Source: Epiperipatus broadwayi
Taxonomy: Eukaryota; Onychophora; Udeonychophora; Euonychophora; Peripatidae
Assembly (NCBI GenBank): GCA_028023455.1
Contig: JAQFVV010013077.1
Span: 188,001 to 252,000, forward strand
Length of the DNA: 64,000 nt
Direction: 5' to 3'
The notes beneath the pieces are model-generated. The model was given only the letters and a program-made list of their open reading frames with translations, searched no databases and was not told the DNA's origin. Made by a program: the position numbers and the translations under genes. Of the stretch, positions 1-12,023 are shown piece after piece; position 1 is the stretch's first letter; each line of letters starts with the position of its first letter.

Positions 1-1848
1 AATTTTAACCCATGTCTCAAAAAAAAAGAAATACATTTGTGTTTACCGGAATACTTGAAAATGGGTTTTATCAAATCTGCAACTAAAAAAGAACTTCCAA
101 TGTGTTTAGTGTGCCAAAAAATATTATCAAATAAAACACTAAATTAAGTTATTCGGGTATCAGTGGGCAATAGGAAAATTATACTATTAATAAGAGTATA
201 AATATGGGCGGTAGGTAAAAATGAGGTTGACGACTCCTGTTATAGACAATAATAGAGACCAGAAAAAATCAAATCATTAATATTTTACAGCATTTTGTAG
301 TTATTACTAACTTTATCCAAATCAAAAATATTTATTTTTTAAACTACTGAATTAGCAAGAAAATCATCAGTTTAATATTGCTATAAATTCTTGATTCACT
401 ATTTTTCACGAAATCAGAGAAAATAAACGATATGCAAAACAACAGAATTATAGCTAAGAAAAATTTAATGATTATTTACTGAAATATTATATATGTAACG
501 TACAACTTAATTACTAGTTTTAAAAATATAGTTATTTTAAATAGAATTAATGGAGTAGATAAGAAATCTAAAATAATATATAATTAAAATGAATGTTTAA
601 ATAGGTTTAGGTAAATTGTTAATAGTTTTTTTGTATTAAAAAAAAAGATGTTTATATTTGTTTTATATTCATTTAAAGCTATAAATTAGGAATGTAGTTT
701 TGAGATGGATTTTAGATAAGATTTAAAAAAAGAGGGAAGTTATTTGAAATTAGGGTTGGTATTTAAATTTTTATAAAAAGTTTCTTGGGTGATTTTAACA
801 AAGATTTGTAATTAAATAATGTAAAAGAAAGAGTAATAAAAAATAGCAGTGGGAGAGAGATTTAAGTAAAATATAATTATGTATATTTAATATGTTTGTT
901 ACTGTTTATGTTAATGTAAGATGAAGATATTTATGCAATTGAGGTTTATTTATAAATACAGATTTCATATTGTTGTTACAGATCTTTGAAAATGACTGTA
1001 TGAAGATAAAAACAGTTGAAACGTTGGAGTTTTGTATTATATATATGTTCAGTATTGATATTAGAAAATAAAGTTTTTGAAAAGAAAAAGAAGGATTTTT
1101 AATTTTTTGATATTTTTGTAGAATATATATATTTTAAAAGAAAAAGTGATTGTACATTTGATGTGTTATAATATATGAAGAATATAGTTTTCAGATATTA
1201 CCATTCAAAAGATCCTACTTTTCTTTCTTGCCAATTAAAAATGTGGAGTTATAAAATATAGTATATATATATATAAAATTAAAATATATGTCAAAAAATT
1301 TGAAGTTGATATTAATTAGAGTGATTAGACAAAATTACTTTTTTTTATATAAATAATCTTATCTAATTATTAATTTATTATAAAAAATAATTTATTTGTT
1401 TTAATTTTATAAATGGAAAAAAAAAAGACATTTATTAGCTTTGGATAAACTTTATGTTTCAATTAATCTCTAAAAATGTAAAATTTTTGTAAAGGATTTA
1501 TTTTTAAAAGAAAGGCAAAAGCTTTTTTAAACAAAATAATAATAAAGTCATTTTAAATTTTACAAAAATAGCTATCATCTCTATGGTTTGTCAATGAAAG
1601 GTATGAAAAAATGGTTGAAAAAATAATAAATATTTCAATGGTCTAAAGAAAGCAGACAATGAATGCAAAAAAATTCTTGCATATATATTAAATCAAGAAA
1701 CACTGTCAATAAAGCTAATAAGTAACATATTATTAATTAAAATAATGAATAATTCTTGTAAAAATATAGGAAAGCAAAAAAAAAAAAAAATCTAAAAAAG
1801 ATAATCAAATTATATAATAATTAGCTGTTAAATTTAGGATTGTATAAT
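1..1848. other. A+T-rich non-coding stretch
   Basis: Low-complexity A+T-rich sequence with A and T runs and TA microsatellites. No coding frame, RNA gene or repeat recognised. Confidence 0.6.
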
Positions 1849-1915
1849 ATATAGGATACATGAGCACAGACTTTCACATGACCCACCACTCTCCACTGTA
1901 TTTCATAACACTGAA
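1849..1915 (+). repeat. Single arm of the 52.1-kb hairpin repeat family
   Basis: This stretch matches the left arm of the hairpin at 52128-52317 almost base for base through ATGAGCACAGACTTTCACAT and the following ACCCACCACTCTCCACT. The second arm is missing, so this is a half element or a truncated copy. A third, more diverged relative lies at 60310-60390. The function is unknown; it carries the CACATGACCC block that also appears near the ends of several other short elements in the window. Confidence 0.7.
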
Positions 1916-2311
1916 TGTAAAATATTAATGTGCTCTATGCTCAGCTAGAAATAAAATTAAGATTCTTTAGATGTTATGCAGTTTGCCACTTTCTAAAACA
2001 ATCTATGAAATGCAGGGATCCATTAGATGATGAAGTTGAAGATGATACAACTGTAAATGAGGATTGTGAAATTAAATTTTAGTATTAGGTCTTTATGATA
2101 TATTGCAAATTATATAGCATCTAAAAACTCTTCTAACTAAAAAGATGGCACATTGGTACTTTGGATCACATATTTTAGAGAGATAATAACTAATCATGTA
2201 AAAGTTTTTTTTTTACATTAATCCATAACAATATAACTTATTGTATAATTTTCAAACAATGTTAAAAGAAGTTTAAACAGATAACTATAACCAATAAAAA
2301 AAAATACTCAC

Positions 2312-2411
2312 ATGGCAGAATGTCTTTATAACGATTCTTCACACGTGTAACATCAGATTTCCCAGATTCACAAAGCTGTAATTCAAATTCTTGACTTTCA
2401 TCTTTTAGTCT
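2312..2411 (-). CDS. Protein tyrosine phosphatase, internal exon (start of catalytic domain)
   Basis: A 100-nt exon on the minus strand. Its acceptor reads AAAAATTTTAG with a T-rich tract upstream, and its donor is GTGAGT directly after position 2312. In frame it encodes RLKDESQEFELQLCESGKSD, then VTRVKNRYKDILP, ending one base into the next codon (phase 1). KNRYKDILP is the hallmark opening motif of classical tyrosine phosphatase domains (KNRYxDILPxDxSRV); the form NRYKDILP is typical of the PEST-type group (PTPN12/18/22), though one exon cannot fix the subfamily. The encoded enzyme would remove phosphate from phosphotyrosine. The following exon, which should begin with the D-x-S-R-V stretch, was not found in the 2.3 kb to the left, and no upstream exon was recognised to the right, so the flanking introns are long. 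It could be a retained pseudogene fragment, but intact splice sites argue against that. Confidence 0.75.
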
Positions 2412-2627
2412 CTAAAATTTTTTAAAGACAAAACATAATGACATAATTATAAATGCATAATAAATCATTTTTAAAAATAATTAATAATATTAAGTTCAAA
2501 ATGAGAGTGTAACTATAATATATAATGGAAAGATCCGGATTGATAATGGTAGTTTACCTCTCCATTATTAATAACATTATTGTCACAGTAATATTAAAAA
2601 TATAAGCATTTGCTTTTCCATTTCTTG

Positions 2628-2736
2628 TAACTTCATTTTAAACCATCAAACATAACATGATCCATTGATTACTCTGGCTTGCACTGAGTAGTATTAGGGT
2701 ATAGAAAGTTTTGCCTCTGTGAATAACTTCATTTTA
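2628..2736. mobile_element. Short retrozyme-family fragment with 13-bp target duplication
   Basis: An 83-bp insert (2641-2723) is flanked by perfect copies of TAACTTCATTTTA (2628-2640 and 2724-2736). The left end reads AACCATCAAACATAACATGA, like the conserved AAACATCACATGATC end of the longer elements at 28.6, 30.8, 54.9 and 55.6 kb. The rest matches their other end (CCATTGATTACTCTGGCTTG, then the AGTTTTGCC block). The ribozyme centre is absent, as if the middle had been deleted before insertion. Confidence 0.75.
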
Positions 2737-2739
2737 CAA

Positions 2740-3996
2740 ACAAATATTTTAATTTCACTTCATTTTTAAATGTAATATTTTGTGCTAATATAAATTTATG
2801 TGGAAAGTATATAAAAAAAATAGCTTTCACATCAGTAAAGACTTAATAAAATACATTTGCATGGACTCGTACTTTTACAATTAATATATTGCAACAACAT
2901 TACCAGCCTTAAAACTGATCCAATAATTGAGACAAAAAAAACATAATGATAAATAATAAAATAAATAATGGGTATATTAATTATTTGGAAGATCATGTGA
3001 TATTATAGTTCTCACATCTCAGGTTGAGCACAACACAGATCCTTTTTTGCTTTATTTAGCTGTTAACTGATTCAAAAACCTTCACTGCCATTCTATTCAC
3101 TGTGCTTCGATTGAATGTGACAGAATAGTATGATCAACCATTGTTGATCATTTTTGCAATTGTTATGCATAATTTTCTAAGACTAATATATCTAAATATG
3201 AAATTCAGAAGGCATGTTAGTTTTGGACAAATATTTTTGCACACAAATTGCAAAATTGGTGGAAAAAATAAGAGTGAAAAAAAATAATAATTTTAACAAA
3301 AAAATATGACTTCAAAAAAGACTAATTCTTCAAGGCATTTCTTTTTTAAAAAATGACTCTGCTAATAACCAAAATTAAAGATAAAAATATTCAGAAAATA
3401 AGTTTTGAAATTTAAAACTACAAAAAAAAAAATATTATTCTGGAAATTTGAAGAATATTGTTCCAATAAAAAACTATTGACCTGGAAATAAAAAAATCTC
3501 TTAAGGATATCAGGAAGATAATATTATTGGATGTCGATATTGTATTGAGTCCTAAAATAATATTAATCAATTAACTACTACAAAAGTAAAAATGGATTTA
3601 AGGTTATGAAAAGAAAACTTCTATCTACAAAGATCTAATTTAATCCAATCTTCACTAGCTGCACGTCGTCAAAAAGCCTTGTGAGCAATTAAATACAGCA
3701 GTAACTATTGTCATTATTTCATAAGCAAAAACATTAACAATTTTATTTAAAAAATCTTTTCATACTCATTTATGAAATTTATACTGACACAACGGCAATG
3801 TAGTTGTGCAATTACCCATGAGGCTGTCTTTTATTGCCTATAGTTATCATCCCTTCAAAGAATTAGACATATCAGTTAGATGGTAGCGTTAAAATCTTTC
3901 CCTCATTAAGATAATGAATGAAAAATTCTTCAAAACAGTGTGTTTTTATCTCTGAAAGAAAATGACTAACTGGGCAGTACTACTTTTATTTTACTC
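2740..3996. other. A+T-rich non-coding stretch
   Basis: Nothing recognised. Patches at 3650-3950 read as short peptide-like stretches broken by stops and may be a decayed transposon, but no family could be assigned. Confidence 0.5.
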
Positions 3997-4170
3997 ATGT
4001 TTCAATTTTTTATTCATTCTATAATAAATGAATTCTTGTCTACCACTTGCCCTATTCACTTCATAGATGCTGTAGCTAAAATGCATCTCTATGATATTGA
4101 TTTTGATGAACTGCTTCCTGACAAAGAATTTTTGACAAACTTCTCAAGATCATTCGGAAATATATTGTAA
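3997..4170 (+). CDS. Unidentified 57-residue ORF, possibly a gene or transposon fragment
   Basis: An ATG-to-TAA frame of 57 codons. Its second half (residues 26-57) reads VAKMHLYDIDFDELLPDKEF and then LTNFSRSFGNIL, a balanced protein-like composition unlike the Ile/Lys/Asn-rich shadows typical of this DNA. No domain is recognised. Sequence before it (3650-3990) also hints at peptide-like fragments with stops, so it may be the end of a decayed transposase or processed gene. There is no clear splice acceptor. Confidence 0.2.
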   Translation: MFQFFIHSIINEFLSTTCPIHFIDAVAKMHLYDIDFDELLPDKEFLTNFSRSFGNIL

Positions 4171-7100
4171 AATTCTAATACTAAACTGCTACAAATTATA
4201 TTATGTATCCAAAAGTAAAGATTTATTAGAAGTAGGATAATTCATACATCTACTATGATTTAACATCAAATGTTTATCAAATTCCACTACTGCTACGACC
4301 ATAACAATGTGATAAGCTAATAGTTTTAAATTCAGGATCAAGCTAGGTCCAGAAAAGATCAATAATGTCCTGTATATATTCATTTTTGATAAGTTTTCAT
4401 TGCCCATTATAGAAAAAAAGTCTGACCTTTATTAAATGCCACTATCCAAATACCATAAACAATTAATAAAAATCCAGTTTAAGTATCCTAGATGAACTAA
4501 AGAGCCATCCATAAAGATAAATATTACATATTAGAAAATTTACTTTCCAAGCTCTTAGTTCAGACGATTGTTGTAAGGTCAAAAATGAACCAGAACCAAG
4601 ATCATTGTCTTTATGTGTTATTCTAAGCAGAAAACATAAGAAAAATACTATTCTTTCAAGATGAGAAAGATTTCAATAACACAACTATTCCAATTCCACA
4701 ATAACTCTTACATTGTTCATGGTAGTAAGTATAATAAAACACATACTTCAAATGCGTAAAACAAAACATAGCACTATCTAAGAAGCTAAATGTAACTAGG
4801 GATATGGTTTAGAGGTAATCATATTTCTGTCAGCTCTATTAGGCCAAAATCTTAGGTTTTAATCAATATATTAGTATGTATACCAACATAAACATGTTCA
4901 CAAAATTGGATAATTTTTCCCTCTTTGTACAATTAATATTGTGAAAGCATTATTAAATTAAAACATTAGCTTTATATCGTAACACATCAGACATATTGCA
5001 AATATATTAAAGAGTGATATTCATAAATTTTGCCTTACAATATATACCTAACATATGGTAAGAAAAACTATATGTTCTAAAATTTCTCAGAAAACTGCAT
5101 TAAAAGAATATATTTTTAAGATCTAAAATGCTATTCTATTTATCAATCAAATCAAGACAATTAAACTGTGGATACCTACCCATCTAGAAAGTGTTGGCTA
5201 TTTTTCTAGCAAGAAAATATTAAAATATACTTTTATACTCACGTGTAATAGAATTTGGAAAACAACTGTATGTAATAATAGTTGAAAAGAATTTTTCCAA
5301 AAATTGTACAAAATAAATGAGGCTGTCACAGAAAAATTTTCTGTTTATGCGGATAACTAGTATTTTGATTGACACTAATACATCCATGAGAGGTGTTGCA
5401 ACTATTTTTAGAACAATAGTATTGAATTTTTTACCATGATATATGTGGATTGTGGCCTATAGCTTTCTCATAATCTTTATGAACCCAAAAGCAAACACTA
5501 ACAAATAGAAGATTTATTTCACAAGCACAAAAAATATTACTTTTTGCTTGGAATTATATGAATGATATTATAAATATCAATATTGAAGAATATTTAAAAT
5601 AGGGAAGAGAAACTAATGTGTATCTGAATACATGAAAAATCTTTCCATTAATGCATCTTCGAAAAAAACACTGATTGTGAAGAAGTGTATTGGTAATGGT
5701 CTATATAGAAGAAAAAGTTGCGTTAAAAATATAAAAAAGTAGACTCACTGTTAACCCCTTTTTTCCGCATACATTTAAAATACTTTATCACTAGATGTTA
5801 TCTGAAAGGCAAAGAAATGGAGATTTTGTCCATAGGCACTGCAGAACTGCATCAACCCACTTTTTCAAATTTAAATACACAACCAACGATGCTTTTAATG
5901 AAATGTGAAGAAAAGAGGATGACATGAATATTTTTATTCCCACATATGGTATGCTCATCCACTATTTCCAAAAATTATGAATAAAACAAAATCATTTCCG
6001 GTTTTGAATTTCAAATGCTGAATGAAACTGTAAAATAGACAATTTCATATTTGCTCCTAGTATTTTAATACATACTTGTTTGTTGACTCCTTGGTGATAA
6101 AATTTTATGAAATAAATTTTGATTATAAATTTTTTATAAATATATAAAAATATATATATATTTTTTATCAAAATGTTCAAAAAAGCTTTTCTTTCCTTTT
6201 ATCATGCCATTCAAAATTGAATAATGATCCAATTTTGATATGAATAAGAGAGAAAAATCTTTCATTCATTAATAACAAATTAACCTTGTCAATGGCAGAA
6301 GATGAATTATTTTAAATTTATTAACAGAAGTATAACCTTTCAAATAATCTATGCTTTATAAAAACATTTCAAATGTTGTAAACAAATTACATAATACTCA
6401 AGTGAATCTTCATTAATGACTGTGAATTCGGAGTGTAGTTACTATTAGGAAGTAAATATTGATGAACTTCAAGTCATTTAAATAGATATGCTGATGACAA
6501 GCCATAGTAACTGTTTTTAACATTGGTAGGGAGAGGAGGCATTAGAAAACAATTAAGAACATTGAATTCTGTATGAGAACAATTAAAAATTAGAAAATAT
6601 GAAAAGAAGAATTAGAAAATTTATTTTTTAAAAGAATTTTCATCTAATGCCAAGTAATCATTTATAACTACACATATATTTATAGCACATCAATTATAGC
6701 ATAGATTAGGTAGATAAACACAAATGATGAGATTATGTGTCTGAGAATGGAGAAAAGATGACTTATCTCTCAAATTAGGATGAGAAGATTGAGTTGGAAG
6801 AGCTATAAACAGAGTGACCATAATTAATTTACTTGGAAATAGTTTCTCAAATATTTGGGAAATAGCCAAAAGAGAGATCCCATTTCACTTCTGTGAATCA
6901 ATTACGTAGATATTTGTAATTAAAATGGTATTTTAGTATTACTCCTACTATGATGTATTACTCCGGTGGATGTTTGCATCCGGTAATATTTATTCAAAGT
7001 TTCCGTTTATGATATCATGGCATTTAAGAATCCTGGCATGACTAATCCATATCAAATAAACTGACCTTTTCCATTTTAGAAGATATTAAACGGTTCAGTC

Positions 7101-7260
7101 CACCACAGAGGCTTTTTATTCCCCCACAATATAAGACATCTCTCATATCTTTTATAAGTAATATGGTTTTATATTTTAAAATGCATTTACCAGCTATAAC
7201 TTTATATATTTGTGTGTTGTTCTTGTTTTTTTTTAAAACTTTATTTATGTTTTTTTTAAT
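4171..7260. other. A+T-rich non-coding stretch
   Basis: No gene, RNA or interspersed repeat recognised. A small hairpin at about 6955-6990 (TATTACTCCGG pairing with CCGGTAATA) is the only structure noticed. The ORFs of 60 to 70 codons here have A+T-driven compositions. Confidence 0.5.
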
Positions 7261-7880
7261 ATATATTGTACCAGTCAAAATCCACCACCACCGCAAGTCA
7301 AATCGGATTCAAACTCAGCTGAACCAAAACTGAATTCAAACCCAACTTAACAGCTCAGATAGCAGAAATCGACAGCACAGTGCTATGCGCCAAGAACTAG
7401 TTCAACGGTTGGTGAGGACTAGAGACCCTTGCACTGACACGAATATCTAATAATTAATTACTTTGAATACTTTTTAAATCAAATCATATGTATGTTCGGG
7501 TTGCCAACACAGATAGCGGGTATGAACATTTAAATAATTATAAAAAGAATGATGAACTAAGAAACCAAGTATATTAGAAAATATTTAATAATAATAATAA
7601 TTTGTTTTGTTCAATAAAATATAGATTGCATTAGTTACCTCTAGTCTTTAAACGAATTTATAAATATAATAAGAGTGGCGGTCCTTATCATATGCCAATG
7701 GAAATTACGCAATATTGGAATTCTATGTCTATGCCCCCAACAAGTATTAGTGGAACAAGAAATCAATATTTTAACATTTTGTGAGTAGATACACTTGTAA
7801 CTTAAGAGCTGGGGACATAGGTGAAAAACGGAGCTAATAATTTATTATTAGCTAATTATAAAAATAGTAAACGTATAATA
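7261..7880. other. Locally less A+T-rich region, unassigned
   Basis: From about 7270 to 7800 base composition becomes more balanced, with CpG-containing patches such as CAACGGTTGGTGAGGACTAG. No coding frame persists and no repeat family was recognised. It could be an old transposon, or regulatory DNA upstream of the exon-like stretch at 8364. Confidence 0.3.
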
Positions 7881-7883
7881 TTT

Positions 7884-8009
7884 TCTTTCGACTCGATGAT
7901 TAATAGAACTTATAAATTTAGTTCTAATGGGTGAGAATAACTATTTAAAATTTATATTATATTATTTGCGTGAGGCAAATGGAATCAAGGAGCTCATCGA
8001 GTCGAAAGA
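7884..8009. repeat. 16-bp perfect inverted repeat, 94-bp spacer
   Basis: TCTTTCGACTCGATGA (7884-7899) is repeated as its exact reverse complement at 7994-8009. The arms carry two CpG each, unusual for the surroundings. The spacer is A+T-rich. It is probably the ends of a small foldback transposon or a cruciform-forming site; no target duplication is obvious. Confidence 0.65.
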
Positions 8010-8353
8010 TTATTGGCATATAATTTTAAATACGACATTAATAAAGCACACAAATATATATATTAAATGAACCGCCAAGTAAGAAAAGAGAAAGTTTAAG
8101 GCTAGAGATTTAAAGAATTACGAGATAGATTTACAATAGCATGAATAAAAGGTTTTATAAAAAATGTTACATTAAAGAATAAAGAGCTCTTAAATAGGAG
8201 AGTAAAATAAAGTTCGAACTGGCCAGAAAGTTTAACGTTCATTATAGAAATATATTACCCTTCCGTGCTTGTCCTTAAGTTACTCCTCCAAGTTGTTGAA
8301 AACGTAGGCATCATTGGTTAACTACTGGAATAGTATTTTAGTAGCTTTCATTA

Positions 8354-8573
8354 TTTTAGCAGAATGATCGATCCGGAAAACGGTTCAGCAGCTCCAGTGA
8401 AGATTCCTCAGGACTTTAGGAACCGTAGCCAGATCCCTGATGTTCTAGCCCTCTATCATGATGAAATACAATTTTTATACACACAGAGTTCACTGCACAA
8501 CTCTACAATCAAAACTAGTCTTTTTTCTTTTCTTTTCAGGGCTATATCTCTGTTCACTGATGCCTCCGGCTAG
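8354..8573 (+). CDS. Exon-like ORF of unknown function
   Basis: An ORF opens at ATG 8364 and begins MIDPENGSAAPVKIPQDFRN, then RSQIPDVLALYHDEIQF, after which composition decays. The first 37 codons are richer in G+C than anything nearby and look protein-like. A possible splice acceptor (TTATTTTAG, then CAG) ends just before the ATG, and the ATG has A at -3. No good donor follows, but a strong acceptor-like tract (TCTTTTCTTTTCAG) ends at about 8540. The protein was not recognised. It may be a host exon, a 5' exon with its start codon, or a remnant of a processed gene. Confidence 0.25.
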
Positions 8574-8848
8574 CGCTCATTTTCTTATCAATCTGGTTTT
8601 TTTTATAATTAGTTGTTTTCAGAAACATTCCTTCGATAAGGCCTTCAAACTAATTTTTGAATTCCTTTCCTAATTAGAAAATGAATTCTTAAAGTCTGAA
8701 ATGATTTTAATTAAAAATTGAATTCTTATCTTTTTTTAATTAATAAAACTTTACTGTTGTTTTTGAGAATTTGAAAGCCTTTGGAAGGAATGTAGCTTTT
8801 AATCGCAAAACTTTACAAATTATTTAAAAGTAAAAAAAAACAAGTATT

Positions 8849-9078
8849 CCCGACGCAATGAAACTTTCGAACAATTATATACATTTAATATTTACAAATA
8901 TATATACGCACAATCCACGCAATTTAATATATATAAATTCATGAATATTTTATCATGAATTTATTTAGAGAATTGATCCAATTTAAACTAAACTAATTAA
9001 TTTTACTACGTATTTGAAACAAGTTATTCATTATGAAAATTAGCGTGGATTGAACGTATAAAGCCCCATTGCATCGGA
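8849..9078. repeat. Imperfect foldback element
   Basis: Two matched blocks on each side: CCCGACGCAATG (8849-8860) against CATTGCATCGG near 9068-9078, and TATACGCACAATCCACGC (8903-8920) against GCGTGGATTGAACGTATA (9043-9060). The order and spacing of the blocks are symmetrical, giving an interrupted hairpin of about 230 bp, probably an old MITE-like element. Confidence 0.6.
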
Positions 9079-9299
9079 AATTTAAGGTTAGTTTTAGGGT
9101 AAATAACATGAAGCTAGGATCGAACTCAGATCCGACTGCTTCAATATTTAAAATACAACATTAAACTTACAACTAAAACATTGTTACAGCTCACTATTTA
9201 AAAAAACATTTCAAAGTTCTTTTTCATATTCTTTTTTTTTTCCATAATGAATATATATATCTCTTTCATTGGAAATCAGTTTTTTCTTTTTTTAGATTT

Positions 9300-9480
9300 G
9301 AAGTTTCGTATTACACGTGCTGAGTGCTTATGGTAGCAGAAAGTGCCGTATTATGCTGGAAGGAGGAAGGATGGATTTGACGGCATGAAGGGTCATAACA
9401 AAAATTCACAAAAAGTGCCATATTAAAAAGTCATGACTACGTTTTTATTTAATATCGTAAAGTGTTTTTTCATTTTTCAT
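9300..9480. repeat. Old interspersed repeat shared with 39.3 kb
   Basis: The segment around AAAAGTGCCATATTAAAAAG and the following CATGACTACGTTTTTATTTA aligns with 39330-39385 (CAGAATGCCATATTAACG, then ACAACTACCTGTTTTTATCT). Both copies are diverged. Type unknown. Confidence 0.4.
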
Positions 9481-9533
9481 ATTGAACATATGTCTCCATT
9501 TTTTCTTTTTAGATTTTAACTTTCATATTACAT

Positions 9534-9700
9534 ATGATATAACATATTACTCCTGGTGACGTATTATTCTAAGTTTGTGATATCTTTAAAATAACACCTC
9601 TATGGGATGCTACGGACAAATTTTATCAATTAAATCATTCCTTGGAGGCATAAATACATCACAAAATTAGAATACGTCACCAAAGTAATATATCATAGCA
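9534..9700. repeat. Foldback (MITE-like) element
   Basis: Left arm GATATAACATATTACTCCTG and the following GTGACGTATTATTCTAAGTT pair with the right arm, which ends CACCAAAGTAATATATCATA. Arms are about 60-70 bp with scattered mismatches. The central spacer is about 35 bp. No target duplication could be fixed. Confidence 0.6.
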
Positions 9701-12023
9701 GAAATAATATTAAAATACCTACTTACCATTAAAACTATAGTGAATCAAAACAAGCAGCAGAAGATAATAGATTATAACAAATTCTCATTAGAAGTGCTAA
9801 CCAGACTTTACATCGAAGAACTAACGATGATGAAAAAAACATTTGTAAACCATGATTTTTCCCAAACCATAACTATTTATTATTATAATTAAATACATCA
9901 GAAATTCAATATGAATATAACTATAGAAGTAAATAATAGCTATTTACTATCATAATGAACATTCAAAAAAGGAAATAAATTGTGTCACATAATTAAAAAG
10001 TCGGCCAAAAAAAAAACATTAAAAAGTAAACAGCTCTATTCTAAACACCTGAGAATAAGAATATCATAACTTTAAAAAATCCTATCTGATATTAAGACCA
10101 GTTACTAACATGCTTCAATTAAGAAATTATTATCTTGAAAAGATAATAATATCCCTGATTAAAGGGCAATAACATTTAATGATTAAATCTGTTAAGCTTC
10201 CACAAAAAAAGGGTGAAAAGGATGGGTTTGATATTATCAGTAATCTTAATTTTATGAGCAAATTCTTAATCTACAGTTATCATAAGATATTTACAGAAGT
10301 GTAAATTTTGATTATGGTTTGTAAAAATGAGATGCAAAATAATTTTTAGTTAGAATGAAATTAAGTTTTTGGTAGCTACCGAAATGCATTTAATAGCTAT
10401 AGAAAAGCATCTTACATTGAATTTAAAAAGAAAACTCTGCAACACTAAAGAAGTTTTTAGATTCAAAAATGAAAAGCTTCAATGTATAAAATATTACGGC
10501 AGAATCTCTCTTCTAACCCTAAAAAAAAAAAAAAAAAAAATCTGACCAAATAAGATTACCTAGTTACCATGTTTAAAGCAGAACTTAGTAATTTATAAAC
10601 AGAGATGATGATAATTAATTGTTTACAAGATGCAGATTGCAACAGATTTTGAGAAATTAGAAGAAAAAAAACAAAAGAAATTTAGTTGATCCATATGTAG
10701 ATATTGGGGGGGGGGGTTCTTGAAGGGTAAAATATTAGAAATAGGATTACAGAGACAGAGATGGAAGTATCATTAAGTAAAACTAAAAAAAGTATTAAGT
10801 TATATTAAACAATATGAAAGAGGAAAAACATTACAAAATCTGCCTTTGGTCAGAGGTTATTTAGAAAACCATTGGCTCAATGCCACTACGAATATAACAA
10901 CTTTCTCAGTAAGAGTGAAGATTCCCATTATATTATGATCATTTGACACACATTTAACATGGATTAACCTATGACTTTTCCTCTCTAGTTATTAATAGCT
11001 GGGTACTAGTAATTGAATGGCTAGTTAAAATTATGACTTTTATAAAAAACAAATTATTTCAAAAATTGTGCAAAAATATAAATTATATATATAACTCAAA
11101 AGTTTACTTTACAAAACTTATCAAGTATGTATTATGTGCTATTTCATATTATGGTAGACTGAAGAATGAAAATCAAGATCAATTTGCTACTCTCATGCTC
11201 AAACATCAAATGATTTCCTGAAAAATTAACTATGCAACTTTTTTTAATAAAATATTGAAATAAAGAAAAAAAGCTTGTCTTATGTGTTCAGATATACAAA
11301 TTAAAATTATTTCTAAAAATTGTTCAAAATAAAGAATTTAATAAATTGGCCGAATTATTTCTACTTGGCTAAAAAAGGGTTTATTGTATGTATTTATTTT
11401 TATTAAACATAGCAGAATGCACTTTCGGTTTGGAAAACAGATTTATAGCACTCATGGATTGGCTAGTTATTCTGCAGTATTTATTGATGACTATTTAAAT
11501 TAGATTAAATATTCCACTTGCTTGAGAGTTGGATATTATTTTCTTTTTTGTTAAGGATGTGGTTGTTGTTAGCGATAAACCACACCTCTTTTACTTTTCT
11601 TTCTCTGATGTCTAACTCAATGCAAATAAAAAAATAATTAAGAAATACTTTTATTAAAAATAAAAGTCAGAAATAGTAGCTCATCTAAAATCAATCCAGA
11701 AAAAGACTTCAAAATAAAAACATTTCATATCTCTATACTGCGATAACAGGTATGAATAAAGAACTTTGTAATGCTCATAAATTTGATTTTGAACGGAAAT
11801 GTTTTCAAGCAAGCTTAGGATTTTTTTTTTCTTCAGATAATCAATCTTGTTAACTATCTATTATTAGTATCAAACTATTCTAGCGAGTAAAACATTGTAA
11901 AAACATAAAAGCTCTTACCTACAAACAATTAACTAACCTAATAAGTAATGACTTTTTCTTTGCTACTTCTGTAGAGGGTAGAGAACTATCGATTCCATTT
12001 CTCAGAATTAAGCTACTAAAATA
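9701..12023. other. A+T-rich non-coding stretch
   Basis: No genes recognised. Contains an 18-bp A run (about 10524-10541) and an 11-G run at 10706-10716. Confidence 0.5.

Noticed and set aside
5236-5260. Minus-strand micro-exon at a GTGAGT site
   Set aside because: The nearest acceptor would give an exon of only 23 nt with no supporting homology.
6489-6515. CTGATGACAAGCCATAG as a hammerhead remnant
   Set aside because: It resembles the subfamily B core at first, but stem II does not pair, GAAAC is replaced by GTAAC, and no family flanks are present.
9720-9840. Minus-strand exon ending at GTAAGT
   Set aside because: A donor-like GTAAGT is present, but the only long frame meets a stop before reaching it.
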